Assembly: GCA_047967505.1 (NCBI GenBank)
Contig: CM106538.1
Reading direction: 5' to 3' (one strand)
Length of the DNA: 64,000 bases
From: Dipteris shenzhenensis
Taxonomy: Eukaryota > Polypodiophyta > Polypodiopsida > Gleicheniales
A model generated the notes under the pieces. It was not told the DNA's origin and ran no database searches. It saw only the letters and a list, made by a program, of their open reading frames with translations. A program made the position numbers and the translations under genes. Shown here one piece after another: positions 1 through 10,897 of the stretch. Numbering within the stretch: the first letter of the stretch is position 1; every line of letters starts with the position of its first letter.

Positions 1-905
1 CCATCCACTCTTCCATCACGTATCACTTTTGTGGATAATGGGCCTTTATGTCCACATGCAAGGCAGTTTTGATGTGGACAATGCATGACTTCCCAAGCTA
101 TGGAGAGTGTTCAGGTAAGCATTGAACTTTTAATTATGACTAGGGAATTGATGTGGCACCCTAAACCCACCTTGCTTATGAAATTGTGTCTATTGTTTAG
201 GTCTCACTACATCGGGTTACCATGCATGTCTTGTTTGTGGTCCTTCGCTAGTTGCTTCACGGCTAGAGGACTTGAATGAGGTCATCTATGAGAATCACCA
301 TCGATTTCTCCCACCTGATCATCCTAGATATGTCAACCCTTGGGATGAAGTCCCCCCATAGTCACTCACTGCAGGAGATTGGAAGACAATTTGGGACCTT
401 CCCACAATGACTCCTCCACTTGGCATGAGCTGGTAAGGGCTTGTAACTATTGTGTGCTATTATGAATGGAAATAATTATTGGACGCTAACACCATCTTTT
501 GTTTAGGTACTCGATCTTTTATCGACAACCATATTGGTCCCACCTCAAGATCAATCACCTGCTTGATCCCATGCATATCTACAAGAATGTGGCATCTACC
601 ATTTGGGCACATTTAAATAGGACACGAGATTCCTTGAGCATAAGGGAGGATCTACACAACATAGGGACAATGCATGAAGCTTGGCCACAAGAGAGGCCAA
701 ATGGGCATGTCTTTTTACCCCGTGCACCATGGAAGTTATCAAAGCTAGAGATGGTGGTGTGAAGCATGCTATCACTACAATTCATACTCCCACTGTGGAT
801 GCATGAGGTGTTTGAAGGGGGCCTTCACAAAGATTAAGAAAAGAGGGGTAGAGCAATTATACGGCTTGAAATGTCATGATTGGCACAAGATGCTCCAAGT
901 AACTA
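1..905 (+). pseudogene. CACTA TNP2-type transposase fragment (copy A, N part missing)
   Basis: Remains of a plant En/Spm (CACTA) TNP2 transposase, the enzyme that binds and cuts the element ends. The fragment starts inside the gene at the window edge. Exons can be followed by homology to the second copy at 33-34 kb: an ATGHDF-like patch (near 85-115), an intron from about 116 to 200, then TSGYHACLVCGPS, then HHRFLPPDHPRY (near 297-335), a second intron from about 434 to 507, then INHLLDPMHIYKNVASTIW (near 550-610). A stop codon at about 760 and frame changes around 740-830 break it. The last recognisable exon reads GLKCHDWHKMLQV near 870-900. Introns sit where they do in the second copy, so this is the same family. 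It is not functional. Confidence 0.8.
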
Positions 906-1146
906 TGACTTGGCATAATCTCTTTTTCCTTCCAAATTTGTGAGTGTGGAAGCAACTAATCAACCATCGCTCATGTGTTCAATTCATACTACATACTAGC
1001 ATTTCTCATAGTGCATCGAAGGGCATGAAGGATTGTATTTACAAGATGGGCAAGCTTGTGAGGTGCTTCACACCATACAAAATGTGAAGCATATCAATGC
1101 GTGATGCAAGGTTTTCATATTGCTAATATGATTTTTTCTTTCTAGA

Positions 1147-1905
1147 TATGTGAGCTCAAAGGAAATGGATCCCACCATGCTTGAGGATGCTCAAGTTATG
1201 TCACTAGAGGTGGTTTGTTTAGTGGAGGAGACCTTTCCATGTTCTATTCTCACAAGCCAACTACATCTTGTAGTGCATTTGGTTGATGAGATTGCTATAT
1301 GCGACATTGTACATGCATGTTGGTTGTTCTTCCTCGATCTCTTCATGAAGACCTTGAAGGATTTTGTGAGGCAAAATTCAAGGTCCGAAGGTACAATGGC
1401 CGAGGGTTGGTTGGTACAAGAGTAACTTGTATATATTTCTTAGTTTCTTATTGATGTGGATAGCTCTCTCCCACGACTATGGAGAGATGAAGAAGACCTG
1501 AGGATTACATGTATTGTGTCTCAAGGGAAAGGACGGAGCAAAGTAATGGATCAAGAGTTGTTTGATAATCTAAACCTCTAGTGCATGCTTAATAGAAGGC
1601 TTTAAAGAGGGAAGGGAAAAGGTTTAAGAATTTCAACAATGCATTGACCATGGACGTGATGATGATAGTGATACAAGAGAGGAGGATGATCATGAGATAG
1701 GAGATACAGATATTCAGGCCATTACCGATGAGGACGAGCCTGCCATTGGTGATGATGATTTTGATGAGCATAGTAGCACAATTAGTAGTGGGCTAAATGT
1801 ATTTGTACATCTCCACATTGGTTTGGATATTGAAGTAGATAGTTTGGCAAGGGTTGATCTCATTGAGGATGAGATCGACCATCATTCTCTCATCCAAATT
1901 TCTTA
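1147..1905 (+). pseudogene. CACTA transposase C part: DUF4218 domain and acidic tail (copy A)
   Basis: This continues the fragment before it. The reading frame from 1150 to 1425 contains LHLVVHLVDEIAICDIVHA and MKTLKDFVRQNSRSEGTMAEGWLVQE-type text, the signature of DUF4218, which follows TNP2 in plant CACTA transposases. A stop lies directly after WLVQE; beyond it the frame still reads LVYIS and QGKGRSKVM, matching SLVYIT and QGKGIERKM in copy B. From about 1640 to 1900 an acidic tail (DDDSDTREEDDHE, then GLDIEVDSL) aligns with the tail of copy B. The DUF4216 domain that copy B keeps at 31.5-31.9 kb is absent here, so the copy has an internal deletion as well as stops. Confidence 0.72.
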
Positions 1906-2480
1906 CACATTGGCAAAACTATTTTATACATTGTCTCATTCTCCTCACCTCACTTAACTTTTGTATATGTGTGTTTGGTAAAAAGCATATTAAAGTGTGA
2001 CACATGCATAGCATTGATATTTTTTTAAAATTATGTGCTTTGGTAATCATGGGCAATGTTTGGAAAGCAGTGATACACATTTATCAGCCTGTAACAAAAT
2101 TTCAAACTCTGCTGCACGTTTATAAACGAATCTAGATATACAGTGTAGACGCGCTAGTAACCACGCTAATAGATGCGCCCGTATTTTCATTAATTCTATA
2201 TGCCCCTATAGATGCGCCTACTATTTTTCACGTCTATAGTTGTTTTGTCTTGTTGTGTGATAAAATATAAACTAAGAGCTTTTCATTTATCCATTTTGCA
2301 TCCTAGTGTGGGTAGATATCCGCTAGCCTAAGTAAGCCCACCACTGACATTGGACACTTTTTAAAAGGATACAAAAACTTACAAATTTGTTTGGAAGCTT
2401 TGTTTGTCCTTCTTTATTTTTTTTGTGATTCCAAGCAGAGGTGGATTCTTAGGAATGCAAATAGTACAAGGTGGAGGCAT
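1906..2480. other. Probable terminal region of CACTA copy A; otherwise nothing recognised
   Basis: AT-rich sequence downstream of the transposase tail. Between about 2135 and 2245 a short word, tagatgcgcc or close variants, recurs several times, as expected for subterminal repeats of a CACTA element, but the word differs from the one used by the 30-54 kb element. A possible right terminus ending ctagtg lies near 2314. No matching left end is inside the window, so the boundary is unproven. Confidence 0.3.
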
Positions 2481-2489
2481 AGTATATAT

Positions 2490-2665
2490 AAGAAACTGTA
2501 CCGCACAGTAGATTTAACCATACCAAGTGATAGTTAATGTAAACCCACGAGGTATCTAGACCCTATCATGCGGTAGATATTGTACCACACGGTATGAAGT
2601 AATACCATGTGGTATTGTCACTTACTTACTGCACCGTGTGCCGTTTCACCATGCGATAGCCTGCT
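2490..2665. repeat. Array of quasi-palindromic TACC-NNNN-GGTA words
   Basis: About eight short words of the form TACCRYRYGGTA or near variants stand close together, for example taccacacggta and taccatgtggta. A second array of the same kind is at 63.67-63.95 kb, and both include ggtatctag. The pattern resembles subterminal binding-site arrays of a DNA transposon, but no transposase or terminal repeat is seen beside it. Confidence 0.5.
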
Positions 2666-4380
2666 ACAGCAGGTGCCAATAAAAAATAATGACTAGACTA
2701 ATTTAAATCGCTCCAAGGAGCCCATAAGAATGTTTAAAATATTTTAGTTCGTCGATTTAAAATGCCCATTTTAAATCCCTCCCAAATCCCTATGGAGATC
2801 CCATAGATTGTCATGCCTTATTCCCTTTCTTGTTTGGACATCATTTAATTATGTGGCCTACAATCGAACACAAGACACAATAATGTGAGAAAATCTTATA
2901 AATAAGGGGTTGAACTCTTGGCTGAGAACTTGACTTGGTCAATATCAACACTTTATTCAAAAGGTCCTCGCTCAAATCCATGAGAACGCAAACTAACTTG
3001 TGGGTGTGTTCATGGATTGATGATTTTCTTTTGCTCCACGCCTATAACCTTGCTCCAAACTAGAGCAACATTCCTTCGCCTACCTGCAGAATACAAGGGG
3101 GAGATTTGGAAGCTCTACGCATCTCAAGGCTTTGGAAGCTTGGGGGAGCTTCAAGGTTGAGAGCAACGGACCATCTTTCTAAATATAACAAATGATTTCT
3201 AATGATGCATAATGTATGATTCTTAACTGCCAAAGCTCCATCTTTGTCTTCTCAAAAAGAAAGGCAAAGTATCCATTTTTGCTCAGGTATCAAATAGTTT
3301 TAACATTCGAACCCATTTTGAACAAGTGAATAGAGTGACATAGGATATGTTCATTGATCCCAATCACTTCCACCTTATCTTGATATACATCTCCTTTTGT
3401 TGAAAAGAAAGAATGCATAGAACCTTCGAGTCTAGTAGAAGTAGCACTTGATCAATCTGCTGTCTATTTTGCACTAGATTCTTTGGAACCTATGTATCAC
3501 CAATTGATTTTTTGCTAGCCCCAAGCATCCAATCTTGCCATGCAATGTGAGGGCTAACGAGATGGCGAGCTCTTGCAAAAAAGTTGGACTCACTAGCAAT
3601 ACCTATTGAATGAGAAGAAAAAACTTTTTGCATGACACTTGAATAGTGCCCATGTAGGAGGTTGGATGACGAGTGGTCTCTAGACCTAGTTGTAACATTG
3701 GAGTGATGAGGGAGCGAGGGCCTAGTTGCTCAAGGATAGAGTTTGAGCTACCCTTAATGAAGGAAAACTGGCACTAGAAGCGAGAAATCCATGCCAACAT
3801 GTCGTATATAAAGAACCGGAAGGACGAGCAATAAGGGAGAAGAAGAAAGGGATTAGAGAAAGTGCTATAGGGGAGAAGGGAGGTAGAGGGTAGAATTAAA
3901 TAGGAGAGGAGCAAGTAGAGAAAAGAGGGGGGAAGGGGGGGGTGGCTCGACTTTTATCGCTACCCCGCTCCACTTTTTTTCTATTTTCTATTTTTGTTGT
4001 TGCATATGCCATATTCAAGCATAATCTTGACTCACTTGGCTTTTGATTGATCCCTTTGTTTTTCTCTAGTGCATTCTCCATGAGGCTGCAATGGCCGTTG
4101 CTATTACTCACAATATAGCCTAACCTTCAAGGTGACGTCAAGCTCATGCACAATAGCCATGCCAAGAAATCAAATGGAGATTAAATGAGTAGAGCAAATA
4201 GGGAAGAGCGACTAAAACAATCTACTCATAGAAATAGATAGGCTAAGAATGAAACATTTCTTATTTATGACATTCCATTTGAGGTTTAACAATAAGGTAG
4301 GTCCTAAGGATAGCTCACTAGTGAGTAGCTAGCTCATACAGATTCAAGTTGAATTGATCTTGGAGGTTAATATGGGATAT
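2666..4380. other. No gene recognised
   Basis: AT-rich sequence with only short, unrelated reading frames on both strands. A purine-rich stretch lies at about 3820-3950. I see no domain, RNA gene or repeat boundary in it. Confidence 0.6.
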
Positions 4381-4475
4381 ACTTCCCTTCTATTCATTTG
4401 ATTGTGCTACTAGCTCTAATAGTTTCTTATACTTCCCTTCTATTCATTTGATTGTGCTACTAGCTCTAATAGTAT
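4381..4475. repeat. Tandem duplication of a 50-bp unit
   Basis: The 50-bp unit beginning acttcccttctattcatttg at 4381 is repeated from 4431; the second copy matches for about 43 bases and then diverges. It is a simple local duplication with no evident function. Confidence 0.9.
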
Positions 4476-6700
4476 CTAAAGGTCAGCATTATTTTGTCAC
4501 TTGTATTGACATACTTGTATAAAAGCAAAGTGATTGGTTTTTTTATATTAGTTTGCATTATAATTTTGTGCGTGCTACATAAAGGGGATCTATCTCTAAC
4601 CTCGAAGGCCTCTATCTCCATACAAGTGGTATATTTGAGTGACGAGGAGCTTGGATGAGTATGTCCCCAAGCTCATAAAATAATATATAAATATGAAAGT
4701 TCCTAAGGATCTAGCCTGCCAATTCATCGTGAAAAAACAAGAAGAATTGTTTTGAATCTTCCGACAATCAACGTTGAAGAATTTGGAAAGCTCATTAGAT
4801 CGAGTTTTATCAAGAGATAGTGAAAGGTTAAAACTTGGAAAGGTAATTCCAATTCACTGGTCAACCATTAGACTCACGTCGTGGTGCGTTGATTGTTATT
4901 TGGCACTTGCTGCCCGAATGGCAGCGGCAATGATCGACATATTGAACTTGCGCTGGAGCCAGGAGGCAGGATTCCGCAGTCCTATGAGTCGGGCTGAAGG
5001 GCCGCTGGAACCCGACTCCTGAGAACTTGTGAGAAGTGGCAGTTCTCAGTTCTAACACGAGGGCTTCGATTCCCGAAGTTGAGATTTGGCCTGGTCAAGT
5101 TTCCAATGAACGAAATGTCTCCTGATCGACGTGAATGTGCTGAGAGAGGGAACAAAGGGGGTCTTTATGCCGAAACGACTAGTTTGAATGTTGGGATCGG
5201 ATCCGGGGAGGATTGAAGATGATTGGGAAGGAGTGGGTGGGTGGGGTACAAAACGTAAAAGAACAAGTATTGAGAATATTGGACTCTTGAGGGCCAGAGT
5301 CCAGACTCCAAAGTTCAAACATGAATTCTTCGGTTGCAGCGTCTAGCCAATATAGTAGATTATTGATCGAAGGTAGGCACTGGGCGGTGGGAGGTTGAAG
5401 GATGAAGCCTGCAGGCTGCAGCCTGCAATCTGCTATAGAGTCCAGACTCATCACCTATACTGATAAATGGGAAAGATACGGACTGGACTCTGGAGATTTC
5501 TGCAACCTCTTTTTGTGTTGTTTTGCGAGTGGAGAAGGATATAAAAATCAGGGGGTTATTTAGGGAGTCGGGTTCTGTCGGAGGGGACTCTTTCAGACAT
5601 CAACCGGCCTGCAACGGAGGATTTCTGCAACTTGCAAGTTACAAGATGAAAGACTAAAGGGGACGTGTGTAATGTGTAGTATAGACTTATAATTGCTAAA
5701 GTGACATGATACTAGTACGACTCATTCACACTCACTATAAGAGTTTGGAGTGCAGGATTAAGTGTAACAAAAAGGACGTGTAAAAAACGAGCTGAGAGAA
5801 ACAGCACTATACTATCATTTTATATTTTGTGAAAACACCTCCAAATTCATGGGGAAGAAACTCCAAGAAATGCGAACTCGAATTTCATTTTTAGGAAAGG
5901 TGGGAGAAACTGGCACCAAGAGGAGCTATTATTGCAAAATACCGGTTCAAATTGTGCCTTAAGAGATTAAATTTCAATAAGCATTATCGTCTACAAAGCG
6001 GGTTTTGAAACAACCAAAAGGAAACTCTAGAGTCTGTTCCACAAAGTCTATATAAAAATTTGAAACCCGTGATGTGGTGAGAAAAATGTTTTCTGTGGAG
6101 GTGGGCAATTGGGTCGTGGGTTAGGGGTACCTGAGGAGGAGCGGGGAGGCAGGGTTTAAAAGCGAGGGTGAGTTAGGGGACAGGGTCATAAATAACGCGG
6201 GCAGTTATAAGAAAGGGGTTTAAAAGGTGGGGTGCGCGAGGGCGCAGGTGAACGTAACGGCTGCCACCCTCGCGGCGACAGCGTCAGTATGCCGCCGAGT
6301 AGGAAACACAAGCCTATAACCAGTCGGGCGGGTAACGCACATGGCCACCCGGGCCCACTTTGCATTATTGCTCAGTAGTCGCGGGCCCGGCTCTCGTCAC
6401 CCCACCAACGTGGCGCTTAAAAGCGGATCGTACCGTATCCCTTCCCACTCCCGACTACGCGGATTAAAATACGGGAAAAAGATAAGCGGGGGAACATGTA
6501 TGCCGCGTATATACCTATCTTGTACGTGATGATGGGGCGGCGATGACTCATCAGTGATGCATGGGATGTACATTGTACAAGGGTGGTGCTCCACTGCTCC
6601 CTGCGGGGTGGCAAGGCGTTTGGGGGCGCCGTTAGCGTTGACGGCGGACGTTAGGCGAGTGCCTGGGGGCAGGGAACCGCCGCCACATACGTGAGAGCAG
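4476..6700. other. No gene recognised; GC content rises toward the VQ promoter
   Basis: Short reading frames on both strands overlap one another and show no conserved motif. From about 6100 the base composition becomes GC-richer and CpG-containing, in contrast to the AT-rich flanks. This is probably the distal promoter or CpG-rich upstream region of the VQ gene at 6890. Confidence 0.5.
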
Positions 6701-6739
6701 TGACGGCGCCATGCACAAAATTAGGGCTTTAATGCAAAA

Positions 6740-6889
6740 TTAGGGTTTAGTAGTGTTACGTGTGTGTGTATATATACGCATGTAGTAGTCCTCGCCAGTT
6801 AACCACAGCTCGCTATTTGTTTTGCCATTTATCCCACATACACACGCTTTCGCTCGCTTTGCCTTCTTTCTTCCTTCCTTCCACCTCCC
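6740..6889 (+). promoter_or_regulatory. Core promoter and 5' leader of the VQ gene
   Basis: A telo-box word ttagggttt lies at 6740-6748 and a TATA box tatatata at 6769-6776. The start codon at 6890 is in a good plant context (cccATGGcg). Transcription would start near 6800, leaving a leader of about 90 bases that is rich in pyrimidines. The spacing is inferred from the TATA box, not measured. Confidence 0.55.
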
Positions 6890-7636
6890 ATGGCGCCTCC
6901 CCCTCCCCCTCCCCCTCCCCCCTTCCTTGGCCTCTCCCATTCCTCCCTCCCTGTCTCCAAGCCCCGCCCCTCTCCCTTCCACCACCCCCCTCCCTTTTCT
7001 CCTCCCGTCCGCCTCACTCCCATCATCCGTGTCGTCCACGTTCGCCCTCCCAAAGTGATTAAGACAGACGTCGCCAACTTCCGAGCTCTTGTGCAGAAGC
7101 TCACAGGGATGTCGTCCATCTCCGAGAGCGATGAGCCCACTTCCAAGAAGCTGCAGGGGAAGGCACCCAAGCGCAAACGCGAGGACGCGGTCCGAACTGT
7201 CGCTCAGGATGGCCCCGACGTGCAGTGTGCGATCGCAGACACTGAGAATCTTGTGCAGAAAGAACAGTTCCAACAGTGTAGGCTGCAGCGCCATATGGTG
7301 TGTGCGCAACTTGCAGCACCGCTTCCATACTTGCAACCGTTGTCGTGCTCGCAAGTGACTGAGAACAGACTCACTGACGGGAGATCGAGATTCCACAACG
7401 ATCGTTATGTGAGCGGCGGTCTGAGCTCCGGTGAGAGTTCTGGAAGTGTAAAACGTTCGAAATTCAGCGACTTCGATATAATTTGTGGCCTTATTGCGTC
7501 CGTCCCAGTGCTCGAACTTCCCCAACTTCCACCACTCACAATTCCTTGTCACGAGAACAATTCTTTCTTAGAGCAACATTCTTGCTGGAGATTTCCGTTT
7601 GTGTCTGTGTTTTCTGGTGGACATCAGGATTTCTAG
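6890..7636 (+). CDS. VQ-motif protein (probable WRKY cofactor)
   Basis: Single-exon frame of 248 codons. VQ proteins are small plant nuclear regulators that bind WRKY transcription factors through the motif FxxxVQxLTG. Here the motif is FRALVQKLTG at residues 64-73. Before it lies a proline-rich N terminus with a run of nine prolines, and after it a basic PKRKRED patch at residues 93-99 that could serve as nuclear localisation signal. Serine-rich segments and a PPLTIP stretch lie near the C terminus. Lack of introns and the length are usual for the family. The start is the first ATG after the TATA box and has a good context. An antisense frame of 270 codons overlaps it but has no motif. The target WRKY and pathway cannot be told from sequence. 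Confidence 0.85.
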   Translation: MAPPPPPPPPPFLGLSHSSLPVSKPRPSPFHHPPPFSPPVRLTPIIRVVHVRPPKVIKTDVANFRALVQKLTGMSSISESDEPTSKKLQGKAPKRKREDAVRTVAQDGPDVQCAIADTENLVQKEQFQQCRLQRHMVCAQLAAPLPYLQPLSCSQVTENRLTDGRSRFHNDRYVSGGLSSGESSGSVKRSKFSDFDIICGLIASVPVLELPQLPPLTIPCHENNSFLEQHSCWRFPFVSVFSGGHQDF

Positions 7637-9339
7637 ACCCAGGGTCACCTTAGGCCAATCTCTGCCATCTTCACGTTGAGGTCGTTGTGACTGAATTCTG
7701 CGTGAGATTCATGGAGGACTGTTGCATTGAGGCTTTGATATGAAGTGTATATATTGGATTCCCCGCTATGACGTTTCCGGTACGAATGAATAGCGCAGGT
7801 GTCATTGCCACACCTTCAGAAGTCCAGTGCGCTTGGTGTAAGCTTAAGCGTTCAAGGTGAACGAACACGACAGAGAAAGCTTAAGCGTTCAAGAGAAAGC
7901 TGCACATCCGGCAAAACTCGCATTTCGAGACTACTTGATTTGGCATGAGTGAGCATGAACGAGATGCATGCAGAGCAGTAGAACATCTGAGGTTTTTTGG
8001 GTAAATCGGTATATAGCATGGATGCTAGTCTCTGATCAACATAGTGACTTCGTTATATAATATATAGTGCTATCGGTGCAGACGTGTACAAACATCTGGT
8101 ATATTATGCTTGTAATTGTTAACCCATAGCCTATTGTGTCCAAAATTTAATGGTCTACGCATTTTTGGGTACTTCATCTCGCACTCACCCATATGGTGTC
8201 TATAACAAAGTGTAAACTTTGCATCTCGTTCACCAAGTTTGATAACGAGGTATACAAAACTCTAAAATCAGCTGATAGGACTATCTCAAATTCTCAAGTA
8301 CCGTATGCCGAGGAATTTTTGTGCGACATCCGGACACGTAGGGAGGGATAGATAATTCCACGTTATAGATAATGGACTTTACAAGCTGTATGATATCTAA
8401 TCATAATCTTGTATAATGGTTGGGCACTTGAATACTTTCATTGCGCTTTCTTATTTTAGGGGTCCTCCATCGTCCTACGATGTACACAGTCAAGATGGTC
8501 TCCACGAGCTTTTTATTGATAATACTTTACTTTGAGCTCAAACATTGGAATGTTCTTAAAGGCTACACTCTAAGCTCGAACAACGGCACGATCTAGCTGG
8601 CTACATGGTTTTGACTGTGCCCAGTAGATCATGGAAAACGTTTTCTGACTTCTTTTATCCCCCGGGCCCCCATTCCCAAGGAAAGGGAGTCTACAATTGC
8701 ATGGCTTATTGATCAAGGCTTCATGAGTACCCGCTGGTGACAGGTTAATTTACATGTCTTCGTCTACCATGCGTCTAAGTTTAGACTCAGTTCAGACCAC
8801 GATCTTTATTCTATCGCAATGTTTATTGGTGGAGCCCGGCCTGATCAATGAACCTGTGCCCCATCTTCGATCTGAAAGACGTTGTTTCACGTAGCTTGCT
8901 TACGACTACATGCTTCTCCTCCATTGCGGCCATAATTTGATATTGGAGTGGCCGCAATCATCCATGTCTCGCAAGCCACTCGACATTGCAATTTCCAAGG
9001 ACAGCTGGTGAATGTCCCTTGCATATTCTACCTTGCTAGCGCCTAAGAGATAAGTGGCAATGTGAGGACATGTGGTGGTTGGCCATTGGCTTATTATTAT
9101 AGCAATTTCTTTTACCATAAGTTTCTCATCCACCAGCACGCACAAGCTAATAATATCTTCTTACCATGATCTCTCCCCTTCCTCTTATATTTGGGATGTA
9201 AGATCATTCTCTTGTACTTGCTATGCTCATTTCATTAGTCCTCCCTTTGTAGAGTAGCTCGTCATTGCTTAGACTGCACTTCTGGCCCTTATTGCCACAA
9301 GGTTAGCACTAACACAAAGACTTCAATCCCCTAACAACA
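7637..9339. other. 3' flank of VQ gene; no further gene recognised
   Basis: Presumably begins with the 3' untranslated region. A 20-base word around aagcttaagcgttcaag is duplicated at about 7840-7893. The short reading frames (for example 8906-9145 on the minus strand) have no recognisable domain. Confidence 0.5.
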
Positions 9340-9870
9340 ATCATGGTGCAACAACCCTTTGAAAAATGAAAAATTTACTTTGTAGGACCATACATCCTAC
9401 TGCTAAAGAAACACAAGCCTGGTACATAATAGACATAACACATTATTTCACTAAATGCGGTGAGGCAAAAGCAACATGCGAAGGTGATGCCAGAAGTACT
9501 GCCAAGTTCCTTTATAAAAAAGTGATCACACGGTACAGTTGCCCCTTAGAAATAGTCTCTAACCACAGAACACACTTTTTCAATGAAGTGATTTGAAAAC
9601 TTTACTTAGGATTCACAATCGTACACTGGAATACCTATTCCTATTTTCCCTATGGAAACAAGCAAGTAGAATTTGCCAATAAAACCCTATGCATTATTCT
9701 CACAAAGGTAGTGAAACCCAAAATCTTTGACTAGAAAACAATCTCAACTCTATCTTATGGGCCTACAGAACCACTTTTAAGGTAAGCACAAGTTTTACAC
9801 CATTCCAACTAGTATATGGTTTGGAGGCGGTAGTCCCATTAGAATTCATTATGGTCAACGTTTGCTTGGG
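9340..9870 (+). pseudogene. Ty3/gypsy integrase fragment
   Basis: Decayed piece of a gypsy-type integrase. Reading across frames one finds QQPFEK near 9352, then YIIDITHYFTKCGEAKAT and ARSTAKFLYKKVITRY with CPLEIVS (about 9420-9560), then QVEFANKTLCIILTKVV (about 9660-9715), and finally [12 protein letters not shown] (about 9810-9850). These are successive blocks of the catalytic core and its downstream region. Stops and frame changes occur near 9595, 9735 and 9780. No LTRs or other gypsy domains are attached, so it is an isolated relic. Another scrap of the same integrase is at 56.1 kb. Confidence 0.75.
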
Positions 9871-10897
9871 TATAGCCAATTGTAGAACTATTTTCGGGGA
9901 CATTTTGGGGCCGCAATGTGATGAGCTTCTGGGTGAATATTTGAAATTTGTGCGGACTCGCGCTCTTGTCAAAAATTTTCTCAACGTCATGAACACGCAC
10001 TGGCATAATAATGAGACGCAATCTTATCATGGTCAATAGCATAGAGCTCGACACATGGAACTATATGCATTTACTCATGAGCACATAGATTGTTGCTCCG
10101 GCCTCTGGCCTGACTACATCACACAACCGAGGTAGTCAATAGAGCGAGCGAGAAAAAGCGAGCGGGCCCAATGAAGCGAGCGAGTTTTTTTACAATTCCT
10201 CCGATGAGAACAAATTTGAAACCGAACTTACTATAGCAAGATGTTGTCATAATAAGTATACCAATAATCAGACTTACAATCCACCCTATCTTTCACTTGA
10301 AGAACATAAACTAATTACCAAACTCATAACATAGATGACTATTGAAATACCACTTCACCCGCAAAATGCACTAGACCAAACTTTCCAAATGTATCCATGG
10401 TTCACCACAACAATTATCAGTCTATGAACAAAATGGTGTTTTAAACCATGTTCTAATCCTCGTGACATTCATCATCAAGAAAGTAGTTGCCCGCATGTGG
10501 TTTATCTAATTGCCACTCATCATATCTCTTGTCGGCTGTCATGAATCTTGCCATTTTTTCTGCATAGCATGGCAACAAACTACAACAAAACATACATTTC
10601 AAAGGAAAGTAAGTCAAAGTGGAACAATGAAAATAATTTCCAACAAGAAGAAAGTCTTGCCATCCTTATGTGTTATACAAAAGACAATTCGCTACCAACA
10701 AAAAGCAAAAAAAATCAATTGCTAGATCAAGGCCTTACAAACACTATCCAAAGCATCAAAATTTGTACTTTCTTGATTCAAAGGCACCCGTAAATGTTCA
10801 CTATCTACCATATTATAAAGATGCTAAATAACACTTTCAAAGTCCTCAATTTTAGCATTCAAAATATATAACAAAAAAACTCAGGGCCAGTAGCATA
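9871..10897. other. No gene recognised
   Basis: Sequence between the gypsy relic and the end of the ten-exon gene. At 10140-10195 the word gagcgagcgag recurs three times among A or T runs. The rest is AT-rich and may include the 3' untranslated region of the minus-strand gene that ends at 10898. Confidence 0.5.

Noticed and set aside
6740-7552. Antisense frame of 270 codons over the VQ gene
   Set aside because: No motif, low-complexity Gly/Arg stretches mirror the proline run of the VQ protein, and the TATA box and start context favour the plus strand.
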